A DNA stretch of 64,000 nucleotides. Source: CBDBBY01 sp965203795 (GTDB lineage Bacteria; Pseudomonadota; Alphaproteobacteria; Rhodobacterales; Rhodobacteraceae). A program made the translations under genes and the position numbers. The notes beneath the pieces were generated by a model. It was not told the DNA's origin and searched no databases. It saw only the letters and a program-made list of their open reading frames with translations. Below are positions 26,427 to 35,915 of this stretch, in pieces (position 1 is the first letter of the stretch; every line of letters starts with the position of its first letter). The DNA lies in assembly GCA_965203795.1 (NCBI GenBank), contig OZ241915.1:3100001-3164000 (forward strand), read 5' to 3'.

Positions 26427-28259
26427 ATGAACACGAAACTGATCGCGGCTCTCGCGTGCGGCGCGGCGCTGGCTCTCGGCGCCTGCGCGGGCGGCAACCC
26501 GGCGGCGCCCGCGGGGCCGGCGGCTCCCGGCCCGGCGGATCCCGCGGATCCGGCGGCGCCGGACGACAGGACGGCCCCGGAGAAGGCTTTCGACGACGAG
26601 CTGGACAAGGCGAAGAAGGCGCTGGCCGACGCCCGGGTCTTGGTGACCGCCGCGGCGGCCAGGGCGGCGGCCGCGCGCACGGGCACGGACGCCGACCGGA
26701 CAGCGGCGCAAACGGACATCGACGCTGCGCGGACGGCCTTGGCGGCCGCGGTGACAGCGGCGAAGGCGCTGTCGGCGCCTTCCGGAGACTACGACAGGAT
26801 CGGCGCGGCGGCCATCCAGGTCGACGACGCCGAAGCCGCCGAGGACGAGGACGAGGCGAAGCTGCGCAGGGCCGAAGGCAGCACGGGATGGGCGGGCACC
26901 GCCCTGCTCTCAAGGGCAATCCCTCGGACTGAGGTCGGCGTGGTTCGCACCGCACGCAAGACCGTCGACGACACGAATTACGCCGACGACGGGAACGATC
27001 TCGCGGCTGCGCTGACGGTGGCCAAATTGTCCCCGGTCATGTACGAAGCCGGGAAGATCGTGATGCGGAACGGCTCGGGCAGCAGCGGCGACCGGCTTCG
27101 CATGAGGGGTTTCCCGATGAGATGGGGAGCTTCCGGTGGAGGCCTGCAGGACACCGGCGATACCGCGATAACTCTCGCAACCGACGATTACTTCGATGAA
27201 ACCTTCGCTGGCCTGACAATAACCCCCGCAGGACTTGCCATAGACTTGGGCGATGCTGGCGCGAACCCCGGCCCGGATCTGAAAATTGATCCGGATGAGG
27301 CGATTGCAGCCACGACCGTCAACAGAAACGATCTGGCCTTGACTTTCGGGAGGCCATCGGCGTCGCCCACAGGCAATGCCGAGCATTACTGGGCTGCGGC
27401 GCTCATGCCGACCGCCGCCCAGGTGGATGCCGCTTCCGTGTTGAAGGAAGGCACGGGCACGGACGCGCAGACCCTGCCGGTCGGCACCTACTATCTGCGG
27501 CTGTCCAACCATGCCGGCGTGGACACGAACCTCGAGGATCCGGACGACCCGGTGACCTCCGCGCGCGACGACGTCAATTCCTATCTGTCGTACGCGGCAT
27601 ACGGGCTGTTCGATTTCGTTGCAGGTTCCACCTTGACAGCCGCGGACGCCGATCGCCCTCGGATCTTCCCGTTCGCCGCGGGCTACGACGCGTTCAAGAA
27701 CGCGGATAACATGAAGGTCACCGACGTGGCTGAGGCGGACGAGATCACCTCAGGGAAGTTCAAAGGCCGAACCATCGCCGAGGAATTGGCGAGGTCGAAC
27801 GCCGCCTCGGAGGTATTAACGCCGCCAAGCGCTTCAGGCAGCACGGCGCGGATGCTGCGGGGCGATATCGAGCTGACCGCGACGATTTCAGGCACCGCCG
27901 GCGACAATACGATCACCGGGACGATCACGAACTTCGAGGCCTGGGACACGAAAGGGTATTGGGAGAACTACGACCATTTCACCACCGCGGCGCTCGCATC
28001 GGGCAGCATCGGGGCCGACGGGTCGTTCAGCGGAGTTGTCACCGATCCTGATGGCGGCAGTGGTACCATCTTCGCAAACGGCTTCTACAAAGGCAGCTTC
28101 TACGGGCCGCTCAGCGGCCTGGAGGCCGCCGGAACCTGGTTCGTGCCTTCCACTGCGTTGGACACCACCGCCGACCTGTCAATCGTGGGCAGCTTCGGGG
28201 CCGCGCTCGTCCGCGAGGACGGCTCCTGGGGCCACGTGGTGCGAGCCAGCGGAAACTGA
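26427..28259 (+). CDS. TbpB-like surface lipoprotein, paralog 1
   Basis: 610-residue lipoprotein. The signal peptide ends in a lipobox (LALGAC, Cys ~20). Next come an Ala/Pro linker and an Ala-rich helical segment (about 45-160), a variable middle, and a C-terminal beta-rich part ending in ANGFYKGSFYGPLSGLEAAG and GSFGA. The FYGP..xE..GT pattern resembles the C-terminal barrel of transferrin-binding protein B and factor H-binding proteins. Most likely an outer-membrane surface protein binding a host or nutrient ligand; the ligand is unknown. N-terminal ~165 and C-terminal ~20 residues are nearly identical to paralog 3 while the middle differs. A strong hairpin terminator follows. Confidence 0.78.
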   Translation: MNTKLIAALACGAALALGACAGGNPAAPAGPAAPGPADPADPAAPDDRTAPEKAFDDELDKAKKALADARVLVTAAAARAAAARTGTDADRTAAQTDIDAARTALAAAVTAAKALSAPSGDYDRIGAAAIQVDDAEAAEDEDEAKLRRAEGSTGWAGTALLSRAIPRTEVGVVRTARKTVDDTNYADDGNDLAAALTVAKLSPVMYEAGKIVMRNGSGSSGDRLRMRGFPMRWGASGGGLQDTGDTAITLATDDYFDETFAGLTITPAGLAIDLGDAGANPGPDLKIDPDEAIAATTVNRNDLALTFGRPSASPTGNAEHYWAAALMPTAAQVDAASVLKEGTGTDAQTLPVGTYYLRLSNHAGVDTNLEDPDDPVTSARDDVNSYLSYAAYGLFDFVAGSTLTAADADRPRIFPFAAGYDAFKNADNMKVTDVAEADEITSGKFKGRTIAEELARSNAASEVLTPPSASGSTARMLRGDIELTATISGTAGDNTITGTITNFEAWDTKGYWENYDHFTTAALASGSIGADGSFSGVVTDPDGGSGTIFANGFYKGSFYGPLSGLEAAGTWFVPSTALDTTADLSIVGSFGAALVREDGSWGHVVRASGN

Positions 28260-28287
28260 CCCCCGGGCCCCCGGCCCGACGAACTCC

Positions 28288-28323
28288 AGCCGCCGCGCCC
28301 GCAAGGCGCGGCGGCTTCCTTTT
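28288..28323 (+). terminator. Rho-independent terminator after lipoprotein 1
   Basis: Eleven-pair GC-rich stem: gccgccgcgcc (28289-28299), loop cgcaa, ggcgcggcggc (28305-28315), followed by the pyrimidine run ttccttttcc. The same structure follows all three paralogs. Confidence 0.88.
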
Positions 28324-29174
28324 CCGGATCAGGTCGTTCGATTCCGGGCCGTCCGCGCCGAACCGCCTGCGACGCAGCGACCCGGAATTCGTCCAAGCGT
28401 TGCGTTTGACCGGACTTCCCCGTTTCCTCGGAACTCCCGCGAGCATGGGCGGCGCGCCAAGCGAGCCCGACGCTCCGCCGAACGGGGCCGTGCCCGGGCT
28501 TGAACCGCAATCGCCATTGCATCGGCAACGGAGCTTCCGTCCGGGTTCGGGGATTTCTGCATTCGCTGTCCAGACTGTTGGGCTGCTTTCGTGTCGCGGA
28601 CAACGGCGGGCCGCTTCGTTTTCCGGCGCTGCATGCCGGGCCGGGCTTCCGCGTGAATGCTTCGGCAACTGACACTCCCGCTTCGACTCCGTCCCGGTAT
28701 GCCGCATCCTTCAGGAGCTGCTCCGGCGCCCGGAGTTCGAGGCAGCTCGGGGCCGGGTCCGGATGAACCCGCCCGCGAAAACGCGCCGACGAGGCGACTG
28801 GCTTCGGCCAAGTCGTCCGGGATGCTCCGGCATTCGTGGAATTCGCAGGGCGGGTTCCCGCTGCATGCTCGGCATGGCCGTTGTGCTTCGGAAAGCGCGG
28901 CGGCGGCCGAGCGATTGTCTGGATGCACCCACCGCCCTCCGCCGCCGCGGGCCCGCTGCCTATCCCCCTGTGCCGCCGGGCCACGACGTCGTTTCGGCGT
29001 GCTGCCTTCGGCAGCCCCGGCCTGCATCACGACAGGCGCGGACCCGGCAGGGTATTGCAAACTGCAGTCTCAACCCGAATACTTCCGATGCTTCCATCGC
29101 GGGTCTCCAAGCTGTTCTACGCCGCGTGAGGCTGCGATGGGGAACGAGGCGATTGCCATGACGGAGGGGAAATC
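28324..29174. other. Intergenic stretch between lipoprotein genes 1 and 2
   Basis: About 850 bases without a supported gene; all frames have Arg/Pro/Ala-rich shadow translations. Bases up to about 28365 are shared with the region after paralog 3. A copy of dispersed repeat 2 lies at 28577-28632. The end (29145-29174) provides GGAGGGG before ATG 29175. Confidence 0.55.
28577..28632 (+). repeat. Dispersed repeat 2, copy b
   Basis: gggctgctttcgtgtcgcgg, acaacggcgggccgcttcgt and tttccggcgctgc occur in the same order as the blocks at 5831-5890 and 41079-41140. Confidence 0.55.
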
Positions 29175-30950
29175 ATGAAAACGAAACTGTTCTTGGCTTT
29201 CGCGTGCGGCGCGGCCTTGGCTCTCGGCGCTTGCTCCGGCGGCGGCACGACGCCTGATCCTGCGGAGCCGACACCGGGAGACGACAGGACGGACGCGCAG
29301 AGGGCTTTCGACACCGCGCTGGAAAATGCCGAACAGGAACTGGCCGCCGCCCGGCGGAGGGTGCAGGACGCCGATGCCGCCGCGACCGCAGCGGACACGC
29401 ACGAGGCCCGGGCGGCGGCGCTGGCAGACATCAACGGCGCGCAGAAGGCTTTGACGGACGCCGTGGCGTCAGCGCGCGCGCTGACGCAGGCGGCGCCTTC
29501 CGGAGACTACGACAGGCTTGGCCGGGCGGGCTTCCTGATTGACGAAGCGACCGCTGCCCAGGCAGTGGATCTCGCGAAGCTGCGCGCGGCCCTGGCCCGC
29601 ATCGGATGGTCAAGCTCGGTTCCGCTCGCAAGGAGGGCAATCCCTCGGACCGTGGTCTGGGTGATCCGCACCGAGCGCGTAAGAAACGGGGAGGATGTCG
29701 CTACTCGGCTGAAGCTGGCCGGATTGCCGGCGGTCATGTACGAGGACGGGAAGGTCGTGGTGGCCGACGGCCTGGCCGGCAGCGGGGACCGGCTGCGCAT
29801 GAGGGGGTTTCCGTCCAGGCTGGCAGATTCCGACGGAGCCTTGGATGACAACGATGGCGCTCCGATAACCACCGCAACCAACGCGTACTTCAACGAAGTT
29901 CTCGCAGGTTTGGAAATAACCCCCTTGGGACTTGTCATCAATTTGGGGGGAGGCCGAAACATTGGCACGGACATGAGACTTGACGTGGACACCGAGATTG
30001 ATGCCAGCACGGACAACGCATACGATCTGACTTTGAATTTCGGGTGGCCGGAGGCCTCGCCCACCGGCAATGCCGAGCATTACTGGGCTGCAGCGCTCAT
30101 GCCGACGGATGACCAGGTGGATGCGGATCCCACGCTTTTGAAGGACGGCACGCAGATCCTACCAATTGGCGTTTACTATCTGCGGCTGTCCAACCATGTA
30201 GGCGTGGATACGAATCTTGAGGATCCGGACGACCCGATGACCTCAGTGCGCGACGACGATAATTCCTATTTGACGTATGCGGCATACGGGCTCTTCGATT
30301 TCGTCCCGATTTTCTCCTCCGCGATCAATACCGCTGATCACGCTCGGGTCTTCCCTTTCCATGTTGGCTACGATGCTTTCAAGGATGAGGACGGCATGAA
30401 GGTCACCGACGTGGCCGATGCGGACAAGATCACCCAAGGGAAATTCAAGGGTCTAACCATTGCTGAGGAATTGGTGATTAGAGGGTCCTCAACCAGATTG
30501 AATCCGCCTGGCGCTGCAGGCGGCGGGCTGATGCTGCGGGGCGCCATCGAGTTGACCGCGACGATTTCCGGCACCCCGGCCGACAACCTGATCAGCGGGA
30601 GGATCACGAACTTGGAGTCGTGGGATACGAAAGGGTATTGGGAAAACTACACGTATTTCACCGAACTTGCGCTTGAGCAGGACAGCATTGGGGTCGATGG
30701 GTCGTTCGACGGAGATATCACCGACCCCGATGCCATCGACAATTTCGGCGCAGGTTTCTACCAAGGCAACTTCTACGGGCCGCTCAGCGACTTGGAGGCT
30801 GCCGGAACTTGGTACGTGGCCGGCGTTTTGTCGAGCGGCGACATTACCGGGACGAGGGCGCTCATGGGCAGCTTCGGCGCGGCGCGCGTTCGCGAAGACG
30901 GCACCTACGGCAACGTGCTGTACGGCGAAGAGCTGCTGACCGGCAACTGA
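29175..30950 (+). CDS. TbpB-like surface lipoprotein, paralog 2
   Basis: 591-residue paralog of the genes at 26427 and 32652 and the most diverged of the three. It has the same plan: signal peptide with lipobox (LALGAC), short Pro/Asp linker, Ala-rich helical part, middle beta region with conserved ASPTGNAEHYWAAALMPT and YYLRLSNHVGVDTNLEDPDD, and C-terminal AGFYQGNFYGPLSDLEAAG with GSFGAARV. The barrel-like end again suggests a TbpB-type surface receptor. GGAGGGG lies just before the start ATG. It has its own terminator. Stand-alone transcription is likely, as ~850 bases separate it from paralog 1. Confidence 0.77.
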   Translation: MKTKLFLAFACGAALALGACSGGGTTPDPAEPTPGDDRTDAQRAFDTALENAEQELAAARRRVQDADAAATAADTHEARAAALADINGAQKALTDAVASARALTQAAPSGDYDRLGRAGFLIDEATAAQAVDLAKLRAALARIGWSSSVPLARRAIPRTVVWVIRTERVRNGEDVATRLKLAGLPAVMYEDGKVVVADGLAGSGDRLRMRGFPSRLADSDGALDDNDGAPITTATNAYFNEVLAGLEITPLGLVINLGGGRNIGTDMRLDVDTEIDASTDNAYDLTLNFGWPEASPTGNAEHYWAAALMPTDDQVDADPTLLKDGTQILPIGVYYLRLSNHVGVDTNLEDPDDPMTSVRDDDNSYLTYAAYGLFDFVPIFSSAINTADHARVFPFHVGYDAFKDEDGMKVTDVADADKITQGKFKGLTIAEELVIRGSSTRLNPPGAAGGGLMLRGAIELTATISGTPADNLISGRITNLESWDTKGYWENYTYFTELALEQDSIGVDGSFDGDITDPDAIDNFGAGFYQGNFYGPLSDLEAAGTWYVAGVLSSGDITGTRALMGSFGAARVREDGTYGNVLYGEELLTGN

Positions 30951-30979
30951 TCCCCCGGGCCCATCCCTGCGAACTCCGG

Positions 30980-31013
30980 CTGCCGCGCCTCAAGGCGCGG
31001 CAGTTTCCTTTTC
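30980..31013 (+). terminator. Rho-independent terminator after lipoprotein 2
   Basis: Ten-pair stem ctgccgcgcc (30980-30989), loop tcaa, ggcgcggcag (30994-31003), then tttccttttc. It is a diverged version of the terminators after paralogs 1 and 3, with compensating changes in both arms. Confidence 0.88.
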
Positions 31014-31321
31014 CAAACCAGGCCGCTTGATCCCGACTTGTTCCCGCTGGACCGACAGCGCGAGGCGAACTGTCTCCTTGACCGCAGGCTCCCGAATGCA
31101 GGTCGAGCGCCGGAGACCGATCAACTTCGGAATCCCGGGCCGGCACGCCGGCAGAATTCTTGTGTGTTGACGCCCCCTTGGGACGCGGGATCATTCCTTC
31201 TGCAGCACTGGGCATTTGGCCGAGCGCTTTCGCGTGTTTGGCCCGTCGGTGCGGCGCGTTGATGCTTGCCCCCGGCCCGCATGGAGACGCGCGGACAGGG
31301 TCCATATCGGGGCCGTTGAAT
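31014..31321. other. Intergenic stretch left of insertion sequence copy 2
   Basis: About 310 bases with no supported gene. The right end abuts the TA target duplication (31322-31323) of the insertion sequence. Confidence 0.55.
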
Positions 31322-31323
31322 TA

Positions 31324-32177
31324 GGGCCTGTTAACGCTTGCGTCAAGACCGGGTCTGTGGCAAGCTGTTGTCAACAATGGAAAAAACAAGCGGGCAGTCC
31401 CCGATCATGGCCAGCATCACCGAAGAGCGTTGCGCCTTGCTGCATCCCCATCCGCCGGTCCAGCGCGGCAACGTGCTGATTCCGAACATCGTCATCATCG
31501 ACGCCTTGCTGCATATCCTTGAGAACGGCTGCAAATGGCGCGCCCGTCCGGAGCGCTGCGGCAAGTGGCACACGGTCCACATGCGGCTGCGCCGCTGGGC
31601 CGAGGCGGGCGCGCTCGCGCGGCTGCTCGCGGCGCTGCGGGAGCAGAGGCTGACGGACAAGGGCCTCGACTGCCTCGGCCTCGACAGCGCCAGCGTGAAG
31701 GTGCATCCCGACGGAACCGGAGCCCAAAAAAAAGAGGCCCGCAAAGCATGGGCAAGTCCCGCGGCGGCTGGAGCGCGAAGATCCGCATGATCGCCGCAAG
31801 AGGCTGGATGGCAATGGCTTTCCGCCTTTCCGGCGGGCAGGCCCGCGACGCGCCGGAGGGCCGGGCCCTGCTGGAGGGTTTCGGGAAGCGGGGCTCCAAG
31901 GCTCCGCTGGCGATGGAGCGCGCCTGCGAGGGCGACGAGACCCGCCGGCTCGTCCGCGACCTCGAAATGACGCCGGTCGTGCCGCCGAAGGCGAACCGGA
32001 GGGCCGAATGGGATTTCGACCGCGAAACCTACAAGCGGCGGAACGGGACCGAGCGGCTGTTCCGCCGGATCAAGGGCTGTCGGCGCATCTTCACCAAGTA
32101 CGAAAAGCTGGACACGATGCATGCCGCGTTCCATTGCTTCGTCCTCATCGTCGAAATCATCAAGCGTTAACAGGCCC
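31324..32177 (+). mobile_element. Insertion sequence of the IS5 family (IS427-like), copy 2, complete
   Basis: 854-bp element with the same perfect 17-bp ends as copy 1 (31324-31340 and 32161-32177) and TA duplications at 31322-31323 and 32178-32179. It is in the opposite orientation to copy 1. The two copies differ at many internal bases, so neither is a very recent duplicate of the other. It sits between lipoprotein paralogs 2 and 3. Confidence 0.95.
31407..32170 (+). CDS. IS5-family transposase, two frames joined by a -1 slip
   Basis: First frame from ATG 31407 (ASITEERCALLHPHPPVQRG) runs through LDCLGLDSASVKVHPDG to an A8 run at 31726-31733; the second frame, one base back, continues KKRGPQSMGKSRGGW, then APLAMERACEGDE and RRNGTERLFRRIKGCRR, ending at TAA 32168-32170. 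Where copy 1 has VMDRAYEGDE this copy has AMERACEGDE, which changes the Asp of that motif to Glu. If that Asp is the second catalytic residue, as expected, this copy may be inactive. Confidence 0.85.
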
Positions 32178-32179
32178 TA

Positions 32180-32558
32180 GGCGGCCTTCAGAAGATTCCG
32201 GGGTGTATCGCAGTACCAATCGGAGCGGGGCAAAATGGGCGGGCATGCGGCGGGCCGGGCCGCCCCTCCGCGCTTCGCGCTGCGGGGCGAGGCCGAGGGT
32301 TGCAAGCCGCGAAACCGGCTGGACATGCCCGGCGGAATTTGCAGAACTATCGGTACACTACGCGGCCCCCGAGCAGTGATCACCTTGCCGCGGGCACTGC
32401 TGTTCGGAGCTCGCGTCTTCGGCAGCCGCGAGGCGCCAGGCTGGCGCATGGCGGCTCCGTAGGAATCCGAATGTCGGAGGTCCGCCCCATGGCGTGTTTA
32501 TTCCGCTACAATTCCTGAGCGTGAACCGGTTTCCCGCCGGGCGGGCGTTTCGCTGTCC
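32180..32558. other. Intergenic stretch right of insertion sequence copy 2
   Basis: About 380 bases from the IS border to the promoter of lipoprotein 3. No gene is supported. Confidence 0.5.
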
Positions 32559-32586
32559 TTGACACGGCTATTATTGCAAATTTAAT
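32559..32586 (+). promoter_or_regulatory. Sigma-70-like promoter of lipoprotein 3
   Basis: Perfect -35 TTGACA (32559-32564), 16-base spacer, and -10 TTTAAT (32581-32586, five of six consensus bases). It lies 65 bases upstream of the ATG at 32652 in an AT-rich pocket. It is the clearest promoter seen in the window. Confidence 0.7.
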
Positions 32587-32651
32587 TCGCCTGATTCGCG
32601 GCGCAAGGCTGCGGCTTGGAATTCGGCAATTTACGTGATGGAGAAGAAATC

Positions 32652-34448
32652 ATGAACACGAAACTGATCGCGGCTCTCGCGTGCGGCGCGGTGCTGGCTC
32701 TCGGCGCCTGCGCGGGCGGCAACCCGGCGGCGCCCGCGGGGCCGGCGGCTCCCGGCCCGGCGGATCCCATGGACCCGGCGGCGCCGGACGACAGGACAGC
32801 CGCCGAGAAGGATTTCGACGACGCGCTGGACAAGGCGAAGAAGGCGCTGGCCGACGCCCGGGCCTTGGTGACCGCCGCGGAGGCCAGGGCGGCGGCCGCG
32901 CGCACGGGCACGGACGCCGACCGGACAGCGGCGCAAACGGACATCGACGCTGCGCGGACGGCCTTGGCGGCCGCGGTGACGGCGGCGAAGGCGCTGTCGG
33001 CGCCCGCCGGCGACTTCGGCAGGATCGGCGCGGCGGCCATCCAGGTCGACGACGCCGAAGCCGCCGAGGACGAGGACGAGGCGAAGCTGCGCAGGGCCGA
33101 AGGCAGCACGGGATGGGCGGGCGCCTCCGTGGTCGCGACGGACATCCCCCGGACAACGGTCACCGTGACCCGCACCGAGCGCATCAAGGACAGCAAGGAT
33201 GTCGCGACCCGGCTGAAGGCGGCCAATTTGCCCGCGGTCATGTACGAGGACGGCAAGATCGTGATGAAGGACGGCTCGGGCAGCAGCGGGGACCGGCTTC
33301 GCATGAGGGGCATTCCGGTCAGGTGGTCGCACGAATCGACCGGCGTGCTGCGGCACCCGGACAGCACCGCGGTGGCCGCCGACAGTTCGCACAAGGTTCT
33401 GGCCGGCCTGACCATAACCCCGTCGGGGCTTGCCGTTGATTTGGGCGGGAGTGGCGCGAGGACCGGCTCGGACCTTCGAATCACGTTCAACACGGCAGGC
33501 CGAATTGTCGACGGCACGTCGAATGCGTACGATCTCGCATTGGAATTCGGGAAGCCGGCGGCCTCCCCCACAGGCAATGCCGAGCACTACTGGACGGCGG
33601 CGCTCATGCCGACCCCCGCCCAAGTGACTGCACACGAAGCTCAGCTAAAGGAAGGCACGCGGACCCTGTCGATCGGCACCTACTATCTGCGGCTGTCCAA
33701 CCACGCCGGCGTGGACACGAACCTCGAGGACCCGGACGACCCGGTGGCCTCCGCGCGCGACGACGTCAATTCCTATCTGTCGTACGCGGCGTACGGGCTC
33801 TTCGATTTCGTTCCGCGCAGTGGAGGCGTCGACGATGATCGCGCTCTGTCGGGCCGGATCTTCCCGTTCCATGTGGGCTACGACGCGTTCAAGGACGCGA
33901 CAGACATGAAGGTCACCGATGTGGCCGACGCGGACAAGATCACCGAAGGGAAGTTCAAGGGCCGGACCGTTGCTCAGGAATTGGTCGCGACCGAGGCTAC
34001 TCCGTATACCTTGACGCCGCCGGCTGGCTCAACAAATGCCGTGCTGCTGCGGGGCGATGTCGAGCTGACCGCGACGATTTCCGGCACCGCGGCCACCAAC
34101 AAGATCAGCGGGAAGATCATGAACCTGGAGTCCTGGGACACGAAAGGGTACTGGGAGAACTACGCGCGCATCACCGGGACGGTGACGCTCTCGGAGGGCG
34201 ACATTGCGGCCGACGGATCGTTCAACGGAGTCGTCGCCGATCCCGACGGCAGCGCCGACGCTTTCGCGGCGGGCGCGTACAGAGGCAGCTTCTACGGGCC
34301 GCTCAGCGGGCTGGAGGCGGCCGGTGCCTACCTCATAAACTACGATCCGGCTGGAAGCGTTGAACGTTCGATCGTGGGCGGCTTCGGGGCCGCGCTCGTC
34401 CGCGAGGACGGCTCCTGGGGCCACGTGGTGCGAGCCGGCGGAAACTGA
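32652..34448 (+). CDS. TbpB-like surface lipoprotein, paralog 3
   Basis: 598-residue lipoprotein, closest to paralog 1. Signal peptide and lipobox (LALGAC), linker and Ala-rich helical part match paralog 1 almost base for base; the middle (around 170-300) is different; the conserved blocks NAEHYWTAALMPT and YYLRLSNHAGVDTNLEDPDD return, and the end with GSFYGPLSGLEAAGAYL and GAALVREDGSWGHVV is again near-identical. The start is ATG 32652, after GGAGAAG; an in-frame ATG at 32616 lacks a ribosome site and a signal sequence of its own. A strong promoter (32559-32586) and a terminator (34477-34513) make it a single-gene unit. Confidence 0.78.
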   Translation: MNTKLIAALACGAVLALGACAGGNPAAPAGPAAPGPADPMDPAAPDDRTAAEKDFDDALDKAKKALADARALVTAAEARAAAARTGTDADRTAAQTDIDAARTALAAAVTAAKALSAPAGDFGRIGAAAIQVDDAEAAEDEDEAKLRRAEGSTGWAGASVVATDIPRTTVTVTRTERIKDSKDVATRLKAANLPAVMYEDGKIVMKDGSGSSGDRLRMRGIPVRWSHESTGVLRHPDSTAVAADSSHKVLAGLTITPSGLAVDLGGSGARTGSDLRITFNTAGRIVDGTSNAYDLALEFGKPAASPTGNAEHYWTAALMPTPAQVTAHEAQLKEGTRTLSIGTYYLRLSNHAGVDTNLEDPDDPVASARDDVNSYLSYAAYGLFDFVPRSGGVDDDRALSGRIFPFHVGYDAFKDATDMKVTDVADADKITEGKFKGRTVAQELVATEATPYTLTPPAGSTNAVLLRGDVELTATISGTAATNKISGKIMNLESWDTKGYWENYARITGTVTLSEGDIAADGSFNGVVADPDGSADAFAAGAYRGSFYGPLSGLEAAGAYLINYDPAGSVERSIVGGFGAALVREDGSWGHVVRAGGN

Positions 34449-34476
34449 CCCCCGGGCCCCCGGCCCGACGAACTCC

Positions 34477-34513
34477 AGCCGCCGCGCCCGCAAGGCGCGG
34501 CGGCTTCCTTTTC
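34477..34513 (+). terminator. Rho-independent terminator after lipoprotein 3
   Basis: Stem gccgccgcgcc (34478-34488), loop cgcaa, ggcgcggcggc (34494-34504), then ttccttttcc. The sequence from the stop codon to about 34555 is identical to that after paralog 1. Confidence 0.88.
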
Positions 34514-35046
34514 CGGATCAGGTCGTTCGATTCCGGGCCGTCCGCGCCGAACCGCTTGTCCGGAGCGGCCAGCCGCTTTGAACGCAGGCAATCGGATTGA
34601 TCACGCGCCGGGATTCGGGCTGCATCCGCCATAATCCGCGGCCACGCAGCCGCAGCTGTTTTGGATCGCCGGCTCCGTTCCGCGCCGATTGGCCGACACG
34701 TTCCAGGGCGCAGCTTGATTGCGGCACCGCGCGGCCGCCATGCCGATGACCGCTGGATGTTGCAGGATGCCCGTCTTCCCTTCCTTCCGGTTCGGGATCC
34801 GAAAAGCCGCAATCAGCTGTTCGTGTTGAAGAGGAGACGCGGTGCTGGCAAGCTGGATGGCGCTTTCCGGAAATGCGAACGTTCCCGCCGCGCGCCGCCT
34901 CGCTGCCGGCGTCGGCCGAGGGCGGCAGGAGGAGCGCTCCGACATGGTTCGAACGCAGAAGAGAGCATTGAACTCGGACAACGTCTTGGCAATCGGGTTC
35001 CCATTAGCCTAAGTCCAAGCGCTCCCGACAGCCGCAGGAAGCGAAA
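34514..35046. other. Intergenic stretch upstream of dapD
   Basis: About 530 bases. The first ~40 repeat the sequence after paralog 1. No gene is supported. AGGAAG at 35036-35041 is the ribosome site of dapD. Confidence 0.55.
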
Positions 35047-35874
35047 GTGGATACAGCAGCACTGAAGAAGCGGATCGAAGCCGCTTGGGAAGCCCGGGAC
35101 TCGATCAATCCCGGCACGGCTGGCGACTATCGCGAGGCCATCAAGGAAGCGCTCGGCGCTTTGGACGCGGGTACAGTGCGGGTGGCCGAAAGGCGTTCCG
35201 ACGGCAGCTGGCACGTCAACCAGTGGGCGAAACTGGCGGTCATGCTAGGATTCCGGCTTCGTGACATGGAGCCGCAGCGCGGCGGTCCGCAGGGATCGAC
35301 CTGGTGGGACAAGGTCGATTCGAAATTCGAGGGATGGGGGCCGGAGCAATGGCGGAACGCTGGATTCCGCGCGGTTCCCAACTGCGTCGTCCGGAGGTCC
35401 GCCTACATTGCGCCGTCGGTCGTGCTTATGCCAAGTTTCGTGAATCTCGGAGCCTATGTCGACGAAGGCACGATGGTGGACACGTGGGCGACTGTCGGCT
35501 CGTGCGCGCAGATCGGCAAGAACGTGCATTTGTCGGGCGGCGCCGGAATCGGCGGCGTGCTTGAGCCGGTCCAGGCCTCGCCGACGATCATCGAGGACAA
35601 CTGCTTCATCGGCGCGCGTTCCGAAGTCGTTGAAGGCGTGATCGTGCGCGAGGGATCGGTGCTTGGGATGGGCGTGTTCATCGGGCAGTCGACCAGGATA
35701 TTCGACCGTTCGACAGGCAAAACCTGCTACGGCGAGGTCCCCCCGTACTCGGTGGTGGTTTCCGGCTCCCTGCCGTCGAGCAACGGCGTCAGCCTGTATT
35801 GCGCCGTGATCGTCAAAACCGTCGATGCCAGGACGCGCAGCAAGACCGGGATCAACGAGCTGCTTCGGGACTGA
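35047..35874 (+). CDS. dapD: 2,3,4,5-tetrahydropyridine-2,6-dicarboxylate N-succinyltransferase
   Basis: Succinylates tetrahydrodipicolinate in the succinylase branch of lysine and diaminopimelate synthesis. The 275-residue protein has the N-terminal helical domain and a left-handed beta-helix of hexapeptide repeats (from about 100), including MPSFVNLGAYVDEGTMVDTW and GGAGIGGVLEPVQA. Start GTG 35047 follows AGGAAG by five bases. dapE, the later step of the same branch, follows after about 40 bases. Confidence 0.97.
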   Translation: MDTAALKKRIEAAWEARDSINPGTAGDYREAIKEALGALDAGTVRVAERRSDGSWHVNQWAKLAVMLGFRLRDMEPQRGGPQGSTWWDKVDSKFEGWGPEQWRNAGFRAVPNCVVRRSAYIAPSVVLMPSFVNLGAYVDEGTMVDTWATVGSCAQIGKNVHLSGGAGIGGVLEPVQASPTIIEDNCFIGARSEVVEGVIVREGSVLGMGVFIGQSTRIFDRSTGKTCYGEVPPYSVVVSGSLPSSNGVSLYCAVIVKTVDARTRSKTGINELLRD

Positions 35875-35915
35875 AAACGGCAGGCCGCCGCGCGCTTGGG
35901 ATGGGAAAGAACCGA

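Noticed and set aside
32631..33635. Long minus-strand frames inside the lipoprotein genes (also at 26425-26955)
   Set aside because: Produced by Ala/Gly/Arg-biased GC-rich codons of the lipoprotein genes; Pro/Arg-rich and no start signals.
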